A program made the position numbers and the translations under genes. From the NCBI GenBank assembly GCA_013112545.1, contig JABFGJ010000009.1, positions 1 through 64,000 of the forward strand: 64,000 bases of DNA, in the 5' to 3' direction. Source of the DNA: Bacteroidota bacterium (GTDB lineage: Bacteria; Bacteroidota; Bacteroidia; Flavobacteriales_E; Vicingaceae). Below, piece after piece: positions 18,280-30,000 of this stretch. Each line of letters opens with the position of its first letter. The first letter of the stretch is position 1. A model generated the notes under the pieces. It had not been told where the DNA came from. It saw nothing but the letters and a program-made list of their open reading frames with translations, and searched no databases.

Positions 18280-19371
18280 TTATATTTTCAAATCTTTAAT
18301 CACGTTCTCAAATGTTTTAATAAACTGGTTTTTTGCTTTTTCTTCTGTAAAATCTTGTACTATTCGCTTAGCATTAATTGATAGATTAGTTTTTTCTTCG
18401 TTATTAAGTGAAAAGTAGTTTAATACTGCTTTACTAATACTTTCAGAGTCTAAAGGAACTATAAAGTCCTTATTCAGTTTTCTAACAACTTGTTTTGCTC
18501 CTGTTTGTTCTGAAACTATTGCGGGAACACCAGCACACATGGCTTCAATTATTGATATACCCCAAGCTTCCCCTCTTGCACAATGAAGGTATAAACTTGC
18601 ATTTCTTAAGTAAAGGTCAATATCTTCAGATGGGCCGACAAACTTAATTTTATTAGATATTAAAGTATCATATTTGTCTAATAGATTTGAGATGAGTTGT
18701 TTTGGAATGTCACCTACAACAGTGAATGTTAAAGATTGGTTTGTAATGCAACAATTTGAAAAAGCTTCTATCATTAAGTCTAACCCTTTATAATTAATTC
18801 GCCACTCAACTGAAGCATTGCCAATAAAGAGAATATTATTTGACTCAAAATTTGGCACGATTTTACTGAGGTTTGCTATCCTATTATGCGGAACACCATT
18901 AAAGATGTTATACACCTTTTTATGATGATTAATAGGTAAAAGTTTAATTGCGAGTTCGTACTGAAACTCTCCGATGCAAATTATTGCATCACAATTCATC
19001 CAGAATTTCAGCATTAACTTTTGAGTTAATACTGGATATCTTTTTATAAATGTATAATAAAGGGATTCGTCACTCATTAAGGCAACCAATCTTTGAGTTT
19101 TAGAAATAAGATTAAGTTGTTTTTGAATTAACTGTGGGATTCTAACGCATTCAGTAAAGTAAATATCCCAATGTTTTCTTTTTGGGAAGAAAAAAGCATT
19201 TAAAACCCAACTTAAATAACGCCTTATTTTTGATACATTTAAATCTTGCCAACGTAAAACTTTATCTTCATGAAAAAATATACATCCAATAGAATTGGCA
19301 TACATAGCATGAGTTGGGTGGCCCTTAGGCCTACCATGAATAAAAGCAATATTTAATCTATGTTTTATCAA
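18280..19371 (-). CDS. Glycosyltransferase family 4, first gene of the leftward operon
   Basis: About 363 residues. It begins with TTG at 19371; no in-frame ATG lies near, and the N-terminal strand NIAFIHGRPKG would be lost by any later start. The donor domain shows ILFIGNASVEWRINYKGLDL and the E-x7-E motif within RGEAWGISIIEAMCAG, typical of GT4. As the promoter-proximal gene it follows a -7 element at 19429-19436. Other GT4 genes at 10229 and 17137 share the fold but not obvious close identity, so they likely add different residues. Confidence 0.85.
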   Translation of the reverse strand: MIKHRLNIAFIHGRPKGHPTHAMYANSIGCIFFHEDKVLRWQDLNVSKIRRYLSWVLNAFFFPKRKHWDIYFTECVRIPQLIQKQLNLISKTQRLVALMSDESLYYTFIKRYPVLTQKLMLKFWMNCDAIICIGEFQYELAIKLLPINHHKKVYNIFNGVPHNRIANLSKIVPNFESNNILFIGNASVEWRINYKGLDLMIEAFSNCCITNQSLTFTVVGDIPKQLISNLLDKYDTLISNKIKFVGPSEDIDLYLRNASLYLHCARGEAWGISIIEAMCAGVPAIVSEQTGAKQVVRKLNKDFIVPLDSESISKAVLNYFSLNNEEKTNLSINAKRIVQDFTEEKAKNQFIKTFENVIKDLKI

Positions 19372-19428
19372 ACAAGCTAAATGAAATGGAAATAGAATAT
19401 AGTATAAAAAATCCTATAGTATAAACCG

Positions 19429-19436
19429 CAAACATA
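19429..19436 (-). promoter_or_regulatory. -7 promoter element TATGTTTG of the polysaccharide operon
   Basis: Minus-strand TATGTTTG matches TAnnTTTG, 57 bases before the TTG start of the first glycosyltransferase gene. It lies in the 182-base divergent region between the two arms of the locus and probably drives all eight leftward genes. Confidence 0.5.
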
Positions 19437-19553
19437 CTTCGATTTTTTTATTCTTTTTTAAAAAACAAGGAGTACTATTTTTTATAAAATACAATTGATT
19501 TGCTTATAGTTTTTCAATTTCAAATTATTAATTTTACATTCAATTAATTATCT

Positions 19554-20444
19554 ATGAATTGTTTGTTTTGTAATTCCACTAGAATTAATGAGTCCTATTT
19601 ACCTTCAACTATCTATAACAATAAAAAGTTTGATTATTTAAGGTGTTCTAATTGCTCTTTAATCTATTTGAATCCGGTTCCTTCTGATGAGGATTTGATA
19701 AAGATGTACCCTCCATCTTATCAAAATGGTGTGGATAGGTCTATTCTTAATAATCCAAATCAGAAATTAATTGGCTTAAGGTATAGTTATGCTAAACATT
19801 TTGATTTATTAAGGTCAATTAATTTTAAAGGAAAAATGCTTGACTTTGGATGTGGGAATGCTCACTTTATTATTAATAGCAATCATCATGGTTTTAATTG
19901 TGATGGGGCTGAATTTAACCCGAGACATGTAAGTGTCTTAAATAATGAAATTAGTGAAAGTGATTTTTTTTCAGTCGATGAATTTTTTCAATCTGAATTA
20001 AAGTATGATTTAATTAGGCTTAGCAATGTTTTTGAACATTTTACTAACCCAATTAATATGTTAAATCAAATTAAAAGTAAATTAAAAGAAGGAGGCTATC
20101 TTTTAATAGAAGGGCCAATTGAAACGAATTTTAATTTTGCATTAGTATTTAGAAAAATTTATTTTAACCTTAGAAAGAAACTACAACCAAGCTGGATAGT
20201 TGCGCATACACCAACTCATATTATTTTTACGAATCACAAGAATCAATTAGATGTATTTAATTGCTTGGGTTTAAGTACAATACATTACGAACTAGCTGAA
20301 GCTGAATGGCCTTTTCCTCAATCATTTTCAAAAGCTGAAGGTTTGATTTCTAAACTAAATGTTGTTATTGCTAGAACAAGTATGATTTTGAAAAAGCTAA
20401 ATAAAAATTGGGGAAATACTTTTATTTATTTAGGTCAAAATTAA
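19554..20444 (+). CDS. SAM-dependent methyltransferase with N-terminal zinc ribbon
   Basis: A 296-residue protein. Residues 1-45 hold two CxxC pairs (NCLFCNS and RCSNCSL) forming a zinc ribbon. A class I methyltransferase core follows, with motif I MLDFGCGNAHF, and RLSNVFEHFTNP after it. The zinc ribbon plus Methyltransf_23 layout recurs in polysaccharide and nucleotide-sugar loci, where related enzymes methylate deoxysugars. It starts the rightward arm and lies 15 bases before an acyltransferase gene. Confidence 0.85.
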   Translation: MNCLFCNSTRINESYLPSTIYNNKKFDYLRCSNCSLIYLNPVPSDEDLIKMYPPSYQNGVDRSILNNPNQKLIGLRYSYAKHFDLLRSINFKGKMLDFGCGNAHFIINSNHHGFNCDGAEFNPRHVSVLNNEISESDFFSVDEFFQSELKYDLIRLSNVFEHFTNPINMLNQIKSKLKEGGYLLIEGPIETNFNFALVFRKIYFNLRKKLQPSWIVAHTPTHIIFTNHKNQLDVFNCLGLSTIHYELAEAEWPFPQSFSKAEGLISKLNVVIARTSMILKKLNKNWGNTFIYLGQN

Positions 20445-20459
20445 TTTTCATGATTATTA

Positions 20460-21578
20460 ATGAATAATAAACCAGTTTATTTAAAAGGGCTGAATGGAAT
20501 TCGCGCAATTGCTGCAATTGCAGTAGTATTTTCTCATAGTACACTTCGATTAGATTTATTTGGGTTAAATGCGCATATTCTAGGCACTCAAATTAATGGT
20601 GAACCGAGATCATTTGATTTAGCTGGATATGGGGTAAGCATGTTCTTCACATTAAGTGGCTTTTTGATTACTTATCTGCTGCTTCTTGAAAAAGAGAAAA
20701 GACCAATTTCTATCCGGAAATTCTATTATCGAAGAATTCTTAGAATATGGCCACTTTACTATGCTTATATGCTTATTTGTTTCTTATGCTATTTCTTTTT
20801 TAATATTAATACTAATTATAGTTCTACCTATTATTACTTGTTTTATGCGGCCAATATTCCATTTATTCTTGGTAAGGAATTATTCTTACTAGGTCACTTT
20901 TGGTCTTTAGCTGTTGAAGAGCAATTTTATTTGTTTTGGCCATGGCTTAATAGATTGAATGTTAAATTACTGAAGAAAATTATTTTAGTTTTAATTTTTT
21001 TGCTAGTTGGGCTAAAATTGATATTTCATTTTATTTTTCAAAGTACTTTGGTTGAGGTAGCAATACATGTAACAAGATTTCATTGCATGCTAATTGGCTG
21101 TTATGCTTCTATTCTGTACTACGAAAAAAATCGAATCTTCTTAAAAATTGCAACTCACAAGGCAATCCAATTGCTTGCATGGGTAGCGATATCTTTAGTA
21201 GCAGTTAATATGTTTCACATTGCATCTATTATTGATAATGAAATAATTACATTCATTACTGTCATAATAATCCTTGGTCAAATTACTAGTAAAGGACTAA
21301 TAAATTTGGAAAATAAATTATTTAACTTTTTGGGTAAAATATCATATGGTATATATGTGATACATCCAATCATTATTTTTCTGTGTTCAAAAATCTTAAT
21401 AGTAAAAACAGGATTTGTAGCTTTTGATTATATAGTAGTATATTCTGTAATAATTGGCCTAACAATTCTATTTTCATATTTGTCCTTTACATATTTTGAA
21501 ACTTTTTTTCTACAAATAAAGAAAAAGAAATATACAGTAATTTATAGTACATCAGATGTTCATGAAACAAAAAGCTAA
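20460..21578 (+). CDS. Acyltransferase family 3 (OafA/YrhL-like)
   Basis: A 372-residue polytopic membrane acyltransferase. The signature LNGIRAIAAIAVVFSHSTLR includes the conserved catalytic-region His, GYGVSMFFTLSGFLITYLLL and HFWSLAVEEQFYLFWP follow, and about ten hydrophobic segments are visible. Likely O-acylates a surface glycan. It is the second family-3 acyltransferase of the locus, pairing with the zinc-ribbon methyltransferase upstream. Confidence 0.92.
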   Translation: MNNKPVYLKGLNGIRAIAAIAVVFSHSTLRLDLFGLNAHILGTQINGEPRSFDLAGYGVSMFFTLSGFLITYLLLLEKEKRPISIRKFYYRRILRIWPLYYAYMLICFLCYFFFNINTNYSSTYYYLFYAANIPFILGKELFLLGHFWSLAVEEQFYLFWPWLNRLNVKLLKKIILVLIFLLVGLKLIFHFIFQSTLVEVAIHVTRFHCMLIGCYASILYYEKNRIFLKIATHKAIQLLAWVAISLVAVNMFHIASIIDNEIITFITVIIILGQITSKGLINLENKLFNFLGKISYGIYVIHPIIIFLCSKILIVKTGFVAFDYIVVYSVIIGLTILFSYLSFTYFETFFLQIKKKKYTVIYSTSDVHETKS

Positions 21579-21684
21579 TTTAATATTAAACGAAACTATT
21601 GCTAAATAGAAAGTGAAATTGAAAATGTATATAGGTTACATATAAATAATGTGTTTTGCTTGTTAATTTCACTCTGAAATGCAC

Positions 21685-21715
21685 TTGTATTAGAATGTTT
21701 AAAGGTATATTTTCG
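21685..21715 (+). promoter_or_regulatory. Candidate promoter (TTG, 20-base spacer, TATTTTCG)
   Basis: TTG at 21685-21687 and TATTTTCG at 21708-21715 sit at near-ideal -33/-7 spacing. The -7 has one departure from TAnnTTTG (T to C). It is 34 bases before the start codon of the LtaS-GDPD fusion. Confidence 0.45.
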
Positions 21716-21749
21716 CAGACAACATACAACTAAAAAATATTGAGACTTC

Positions 21750-23999
21750 ATGGTTGATTTATTAGATAACTTCTTTCATTTATTTGGGGGAAAGTTTGAG
21801 TATTTTCAGATAACGTTATTAATCGTTTTTTTATTAGTTATTAATTTATTATTTTCTAAGACCAAATGGATTAGATTATTATTATCATTTTTTTCTTCTC
21901 TTTATTTAACACTACAAGTAACATCACTCTACTTCGTAAAGAAATTTATTGGCTATAGTTTCTTTGTGCATATAAATACTCGAGATATTACTACAATGGC
22001 TAGTATCTACTTATGGCAAATTATTTTGATTAGTTTTCTGTTAGTACTTATTTGGTTTGTTTTTTATAAATCAATACAACTTTATCACACATTTAAAAAA
22101 AATATACTAATATCTACAAGAACAAGCTATCAAATTTTTATTGGTTTATTATTGTTAGTTTATACTTTATTTGAAATGAGTTCTAAAGGTGGAGTATTTC
22201 AAAGAAATTATGAACTGATTTCCATGCTAAAGGTGTCTAAGTCAAGTTTTCAAGATAATTTAAAAAATCTTGGGATTTTAGAATACACAAGCCCGGATGA
22301 GCTGATATCATTCCAAGGAAAAAATGTAATAATAATTTCTTTAGAATCATTTGAAAAAGGGTTTTTGAGTAAAAAAAATGCTCATTTAACTCCATACCTT
22401 CAGCAATTAAAATCAGAATGGAATTACTACAACATGGATGAGAATGTAGGGGCAGGGTGGACTAGTGGATCTTTGTATGCATATATGACTGGTTTTCCAG
22501 CTTTTTTCGGTGCAGAATCAAACAATATTTTCCAAGGGTCTTATTATTCAGAGGTAACTAGTTTAGTCGAAGTTTTTAATAAAGCTAACTATGAAACTAC
22601 TTTTATAACATCTGATGCTCAATTTTCTGGAACAGAGGATATGCTAAATGCTTTTAATATTGATTTAGTTATAGATAAAACTATTTTAAAAGAAAGGGTA
22701 AGAGATAAAGATTTGTTTGAAGTTTCAAAAGATATTGTATCTGAAAAGTCTAATCTAGACAAAAAATTTGCCTTATTTATTTCAACATTAGATACCCATT
22801 TTCCCGATGGTATTTATGATGAAAGAATGGAAGAGTTTGTATCTAAAAGAGAGTCAAGTTATGAATTCATGATATCTGCAGTTGATTATATGATAGGTGA
22901 ATTTATTGCTGATTTGGATAAAAAAAACCTACTAGAAAACACAGTAATTTATATTTTTCCTGACCACCTTAAAATGGGAGATCCAAGTTTTTTTGATGGA
23001 ACAGGCCCTCGAGGACTATATTTATTAACAAATGCAAAGAAAAAAGATACAAAATTAGCTGATACTGTTTTATTAAATCAGATTGACCTTCCTAAGGTTA
23101 TTTTAGATGGAGCTGAGATAAAAAATAATGCAAAATTTTTCTCAAGCTCTATTAAAGGTAGTAAAAACGATTTTATTGAAAAGAACCTAAATTTATTAAC
23201 AGCTTTAAATATCTCAGGTTTTCATCGATTAGAATCTTCAGAGTTTAATGTTCCGGAAAAAGGTGACTTTGTTGACGAATATAAAAGGGATACGAATAGA
23301 TTTATAGCTCATGCTGGAGGAATGATTGATGGTTACACATATACTAATTCATTAGAGGCTTTGAATTTAAATTATGATAAAGGGTTTAGGTTTTTCGAAT
23401 TAGATATTATTCAAACTTCAGATGGTGAGTTTGTTGCAATGCACGATTGGGATACTTGGGCAGAATTTACAGACTACAATGGGGAACTTCCTGTAAATGT
23501 GAGTTTAAATGAGTTTAAAAAACATAAACTTTTAGGGAGATATACACCAATTGGAATGGCTGAAATTAATTTATGGTTTCAATCACACCCTAATTGTACT
23601 TTAATTACAGATAAAGTAGATATGCCAAAGGAGTTTGCAGCAAAGTTTGTGGATAAAAATCGATTAATAATGGAACTTTTTACAGAGCAAGCTGTTTATG
23701 AAGCTATTAACGCAGGAATCTATGCAGCTATGCCGACCCAAGGATTAGTTGAGTCATTTGGTGAAAGGAAAATAGAGTGGTTATTAGAGAATGGAATTAA
23801 ATACATTGCTATTTCTAGAAGATATATTAGAACTCATAAAACATTTCTAGAAGATATCAAGAAGAACAATATTAAAGTATATGCTTTTCATTTAAATTTT
23901 GATGCTGGAATTGATGAAAATTATGTGGTAAATTATGAAATGGATTATATTTACGGAATTTATGCAGATAAATGGAGTTTTAACATAAAAACCCCTTAA
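21750..23999 (+). CDS. LtaS-like phosphoglycerol transferase/sulfatase-fold protein fused to a GDPD domain
   Basis: A 749-residue membrane protein with two enzyme domains. Residues 1-155 hold about four or five hydrophobic segments. Residues ~188-430 are an alkaline-phosphatase/sulfatase fold of the LtaS type. It starts GKNVIIISLESFE (metal-binding Glu), has GAGWTSGSLYAYMTGFP carrying the probable nucleophile Thr, then DTHFPDG and IFPDHLKMG for metal binding. Residues ~516-749 form a glycerophosphodiester phosphodiesterase barrel: HAGG, FELDIIQTSDGEFVAMHD (E-x-D and H-D pairs) and LITDKVD. LtaS moves glycerol phosphate from phosphatidylglycerol to a polymer and GDPD cleaves glycerophosphodiesters, so one polypeptide may make and trim phosphoglycerol decorations on the envelope glycan. 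GDPD position 2 is Ala in HAGG rather than the usual Arg of HRG. Domain boundaries are estimates. Confidence 0.85.
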   Translation: MVDLLDNFFHLFGGKFEYFQITLLIVFLLVINLLFSKTKWIRLLLSFFSSLYLTLQVTSLYFVKKFIGYSFFVHINTRDITTMASIYLWQIILISFLLVLIWFVFYKSIQLYHTFKKNILISTRTSYQIFIGLLLLVYTLFEMSSKGGVFQRNYELISMLKVSKSSFQDNLKNLGILEYTSPDELISFQGKNVIIISLESFEKGFLSKKNAHLTPYLQQLKSEWNYYNMDENVGAGWTSGSLYAYMTGFPAFFGAESNNIFQGSYYSEVTSLVEVFNKANYETTFITSDAQFSGTEDMLNAFNIDLVIDKTILKERVRDKDLFEVSKDIVSEKSNLDKKFALFISTLDTHFPDGIYDERMEEFVSKRESSYEFMISAVDYMIGEFIADLDKKNLLENTVIYIFPDHLKMGDPSFFDGTGPRGLYLLTNAKKKDTKLADTVLLNQIDLPKVILDGAEIKNNAKFFSSSIKGSKNDFIEKNLNLLTALNISGFHRLESSEFNVPEKGDFVDEYKRDTNRFIAHAGGMIDGYTYTNSLEALNLNYDKGFRFFELDIIQTSDGEFVAMHDWDTWAEFTDYNGELPVNVSLNEFKKHKLLGRYTPIGMAEINLWFQSHPNCTLITDKVDMPKEFAAKFVDKNRLIMELFTEQAVYEAINAGIYAAMPTQGLVESFGERKIEWLLENGIKYIAISRRYIRTHKTFLEDIKKNNIKVYAFHLNFDAGIDENYVVNYEMDYIYGIYADKWSFNIKTP

Positions 24000-24074
24000 A
24001 TCTAATTAAATATTTAAAATCACTTCATTAAATAATAATTTAAAAAAATAGCCTTGTTATTATTAAATTTGAGA

Positions 24075-27000
24075 ATGGTGATTTTGTTAAAATTTATATT
24101 GAAAAACTGCTTTAAGCATCAATTTATATGGTTTTTTATTCCACTAATTTTTATTTGCAACTTAAATTCATATAGTCAAACTTCGATAAATAGTATTATT
24201 CCCATTAATGGAAATATTGTGTTTGAACATGAAATTGAATTCAAATGGAATAAAAGTTTCTTTGAAAGCAATAATTCATATTATATTTTAAAGATAGCAA
24301 ATGATTCTGCTCTAAGCAATATAGTTTATACTAGTGTTAACTTATCGAGTAGATTTGTTACATATAGACTTACAACTCCATCAAAGTATTACTGGCAAGT
24401 TGAACACTATGAGTCAGGAATTTTAACAGATAAGTCAGGGATGTTTATGTTTAACTATATAGATATACATAAACTTAATAATCTTTCATTATTCTTAGAC
24501 CCAGATTCTGGTGTAACAATAAATGGAAATAATCAGATTCAAAAATGGTTAAACTTAGCTGATACTTCAAATAGTGCTATTCAATTAACTTTAAACCAGC
24601 AACCTATACTAATTGTAGATACTAGTTTAGAAGATAGGAAAATTATTAAGTTTGATGGGACTGATGATTTATTACAATTAAACTCTAGTTTATTACTTAG
24701 TGATGTATTTACTATTGCTAATTGGGGAGGAAGTGAGAGTGTTTTTCCTAGCTATAATGGGCTAATTACGGGTCAAACTAGTAACTGGGTCTTTGCAGGA
24801 TTAGGTACAGGATCTACAAACTTGGATGTAACAACTTCTTTTAATAATTATCTAATTAATAATATTCTTTCAATAAATTTTGCGCCTTTACAAAAGTTTA
24901 AACTTTTAAATGCTCAAAGAAATAGTGCTTCTCCTTTAAATTTGTCCAATATGAATCTGGGTCGAAATAGAACTTCTTTAAGCCGATATTGGAATGGAAG
25001 TATGGGAGATATTATTGGCTTTAATACCAAATTGAATGATTCTTTAAGAAATATTGTTAATCAATATTATTGTCAGAAGTATAGTAAACCTTTATCACTA
25101 GAAGAGGACATTTTGGTAACAAATAGGTTTTGTGATACCTTATATAGAGCTGATAGTATATATTTAAACTATTTATGGAGTAATGGAGACACGACAAGTT
25201 ACTCTTTACTAACTCCTGGAAACTCATATCAATTAACAGTTACAAATGAATTTGGATGTGTATTTACAGATGAAATATCTGTAAATATTAATGTGTTCAA
25301 GCCTAAAAGTCAAACTCTTTGTATGGGTGATACAATAGTGTGGGATTTAAAACTGCCAAACTCAAAATTCAATTTTTTGTGGTCAGATGGTAGCACTGAT
25401 TCATCTTTAGTAATAAATGATTATGGAAATTATTTTGTTTCTATTACTGATTCAAATGGATGTTTATATAAATCAGACACACTTAAAATAAATTATGACT
25501 CTTCACTTAAGAGATATACTTTAGGGGCTGATACAACATTATGTAAAGGGAACACAATTAGTTTATTAGAAGATTCATCTATTATTAATTCCTATTTATG
25601 GTCAACTGGAAATACTAATAATTCTCAAAGAATTGATACTTCAGGGATATATACTCTTAGGATAGGTAATGGTCAATGCTTTAAAAATGACACAATTAAT
25701 ATTACAATTAAAGGAGAAGCACCTTTAGTGGGGTTTACTACTACTAATACTTGTTTTTTAGACTCTGTACATTTCTTTGATACGACCACTGTAGTTGGAG
25801 GAATTAATCTTAAAAGTTGGACATGGAATTTCGGGGATGGGACCACATCTAATATTCAGAATCCAATACACTTTTACGACTCTAGTGGTTTATATATAGT
25901 CGAATATAAGGTAATGAATGATTCTAACTGCTTTAGTACCGTATTAATACCTTTAGAAATACATCCAAAACCTGAAGCAAGTTTCACTTATACGAATAAT
26001 TGCGAGTCTGATTCAACTTCATTTACTGATAGTTCAATTATTTCCTCAGGTGCGATAACTAAATATTTATGGAATTTTGGAGATAATACTACTTTAAAAG
26101 ATACTTCAAATAGTTCGAACCCCAAGTATAAATACGCTCAAGTAGGCAGTTACTCAGTGCAGTTGACCATTGCTTCAAATTATGGTTGTTTAGACACAAC
26201 TATTAAGCTAATAAATATAAAGGATAGTCCACACCCAAGCTTTACTTATTTAAATACCTATAAGGATGATAGTGTTAAGTTTATTAATAATACTACAATA
26301 AACTCTGGAACTATTACAAATTACAATTGGGATTTTGGAAATTCCCTATATTCTACAAAAGTAAATCCGAAAACACTTTATTCACAAATTGGCAAATATG
26401 AAATTGCCTTACATGCAACTTCTAATTTAGGTTGTACCAACAAATTTATAGATTCAATTGAAATTACACTCCGTCCACCTCCAATACCAGAGTTTAATAC
26501 AGTACTCCCTAAATTAAATCAAGTATTAGAAAAGAAAGTTGATTTTTTATGGAATATGAAAGATAGTTCTACTTCGTACAGATTTCAATTAGCTAAAGAC
26601 TCTGCTTTTCTGAACATTATTACGGATGTAAATTTTTTAATCAAACCGACATTTAGTCAAAAAGTTAGTCAAGGTTCATATTTCTGGAGAGTCTTTGCAA
26701 ACAAAAAATCAATAATAGTAGATACAACCAATACTGGCTATTTTCACTTTATTGATATTAAAAATGTCGATAGTTTGAGTTTGTGGTTAGTTGCTGATAC
26801 AGGGGTGGTTGATACTAATGGGTATGTTATTAATTGGAAAGACTTAAGTAATTCTAATATAATTCTTAATACGCCCAATTCTTCAAATCAAACACAAGTT
26901 TTAACAAATGGTTTAAATGGATATAATCTTGTCAACTTTGATACGGGTAAAGATTTTTTTCAAAATATTTTAAATATCAATAAGCAAAATTATTTTATCT

Positions 27001-30000
27001 CCGCCGTTTATAATTTCCAAGAAAATACTAGTCGCCCATCTAGATTAATATCAGGTCAAAATAATTGGAACTTAGGACCATATTATAATCATAGGGTTTA
27101 TAATAGCTCTGGTTTTGTGAATATTGGCTTGCCGATAATAAAAGACCAATTTGTTGTCAATACAGCCCACTCAATTAATGATACCTTGTTTCAATTAGTT
27201 AATGATTCACTTCTTGGTTATTCAAATGTGGGTAGTATTCCTGGCATTTTAAGTCTAGGCGCAAATCATCCTATCAGTTATTTTAATGGATCGATTGCAG
27301 AAATCATAATGGTGAATGGGTCCATTAATAAAGATGAAGGTAATAGAATTCAAAATTACCTTATGGATAAATATTCACCTCCCGTTAATTTGGGATCTGA
27401 TAGGTATGTCTGTAGTTATCCACAAACCCTATCTGCTTATAAGGATTCATATTTAGCTTATATGTGGAATACAGGGTCAACAGATAGTGTAATTACTATT
27501 GATTCTTCAGGTAAGTATTTAGTGACTGTTACTGATATGTTTAATCGAAGAACTGTAGATTCAATGTTTTTTATTCTAGATACTTTTAATTTTAAAGTTG
27601 ATTTAATATCTGAAGATAGCACTTTATGTCTTGATAATGAAATAGAAATTATGGCTGGAAGAGATAACCTTTCATATTCTTGGAACACAAATGAAAACAC
27701 ACCGAGTATTATTGTAGATTCAAATTTTTATTATAAAGTGACGGTTACCAATTGCTTAGGTATTTTAAGCACAGATAGCATAAGGATCAGAATAAATAAC
27801 CCTAAATTTAGTTTGGGAAATGACACAACAGTTTGCTTTAATATACCACTTAAAGTTCAAGCGGATAGTGCATTTAACAATGTTAGTTATTTGTGGTCAG
27901 ATGGAACAAGTAATGACTTTATTACAATTAATTTATCCAATCAATATGCATTAACCGTTACTGATCAATACAATTGTAGTTACTCTGATACTATTAAGAT
28001 TAATGTTGATTCAAGTCTATATGGCTTAACTTTAGGTCCTGACACATCTTTGTGTGTTGGCAACGAGATAGCATTATTAAACCCAAATTCATCAATAAAT
28101 ACTTATGCATGGTCAAACAATGCAATAACACCCAGTACTTTAATAGACAGTTCAGGTAATTATAAAGTTACTGTCAGCAGCTCTCGTTGCACAGTTAGTG
28201 ATTCAATTAATATTCTAATAAAAGGTTTTGCACCTGAGGTGAATTTTTCGTTTACAAATACTTGTATTGGAAATTCCATCTTTTTAACTGATTCTACTAT
28301 AGCGCCAATTGGTGATACTTTAAAGAAGTGGAGTTGGGAGTTAGGAGATAATACTATACTTAATTCGCAGAATATTTCACACTTATATACTCAAGATGGA
28401 AATTATACTGTCATATTAAAAGTAACAACAGATAAAGGTTGTACAGACACAATTTCTAAAGTGATTACTATTTATCCAAGACCTAAAGCAAAATTTAAAA
28501 TAGTTGAAAATGTGCTTTGTGCTAAATCACTTGTAAATTTTACAGACCAAAGCACAATTAGCAGTGGTAGCTTTAAAAATTACTCATGGAATTTTGGAGA
28601 CACAAATAGTTTGCAAAATACTTCAACAATAAAAAACCCATCTCATATTTATGACACCTTAGGACATTATCCAATACGTTTAATAGCCGAATCCAATTTT
28701 GGGTGCATTGACTCCATTACAAAGATAAAATACATAAACCCTACACCTAATATTCAATTCGACATAGATGGTACTTGTCTAGGTGATTCTACAAATTTTT
28801 ATGATAAAACAATCCTTCCAAAAGGGCAGATTAATAGTTATTTATGGGCTTTTAATTGGTTACCAACTCCATCGGGAAATCAAACAAGCTTTGATAAAAA
28901 TCCAAGTCTCTATATTCCTTTAGCAAATGAGGTGAAAGTTACTCTACGTGTTATTACAGATAGCACTTGCCAGGCAACCATAAGAGATACTTTCCAAATA
29001 CATCATAAACCTATAGCAAATTTTAATAGTTTAGAAAACTGTTTTAATCTTCCATTTCAGATCCAAAATTCGAGTTCGATAATAGGAGATTCTATAGTAA
29101 GCTATCAATATGTATTTGATAATAAGGACACTTCTTATCTAGAAAATCCAATTTTTTCTAAAAACGCGATTGGAACTTTTGACCTAGAACTAAAAATAAA
29201 ATCTAGCAATGAATGTTATGATAGCATTACGAAGCCGATTCGTGTCCATGAATTACCTATTCCTAACTTCAAAATTTTAAATAATAACACTGGAGTACCA
29301 TTTAAAATTGAAGTTTTAAATACAAGTTCAAAAGCTTCGAAATACACATGGTTATTTAGAAACGGAGCTGTTTCACATGATGCAATACCAAACTATGTAT
29401 ATTTAGATACCGGTGTTTATAACCTACAATTAAAAGCAGAAAGTGCGTATGGTTGTGTGGATAGCCTAATAAAGCAGATATATGTGTTGCCTTATTTTCT
29501 TGATGCAGCAATTAGTAATGTGTTTTTGACTGAAGATAATAAAGGCTATTTAAATATTGGCGTACAATATTTAAACTCAGGAAACAATACGATTAACCAA
29601 ATAGAGTTTATTGCAGATGTTAATTCAAATGCGAAATTCAGTGAATCGTTTAATGAAATAGTATTTTCAGGAAATCAATCAGCGGTTCAGTTTTCTAACT
29701 CATACATTCAAGCAAATTCTAATAAAGTAAATTATGTATGTATTAAAATTGGCTCTGTTAACAATATATTAGATGATGACTTTACTAATAATGAATTATG
29801 TAAACAAGCATTTAATGAAAACTTATATTTAACCGTTTTCCCAAACCCAACATCAAGTTTATTATATTTTAACTACGTTTTGCCAAATGATGGAAGTTTA
29901 ACACTTAATCTCTATGATCAAATGGGACGCAAAGTTGTGAATCAAATAGACAAAAACCAAACTACTGGTGTTTACAAATTGGCAATAGATATGAGCTCTT

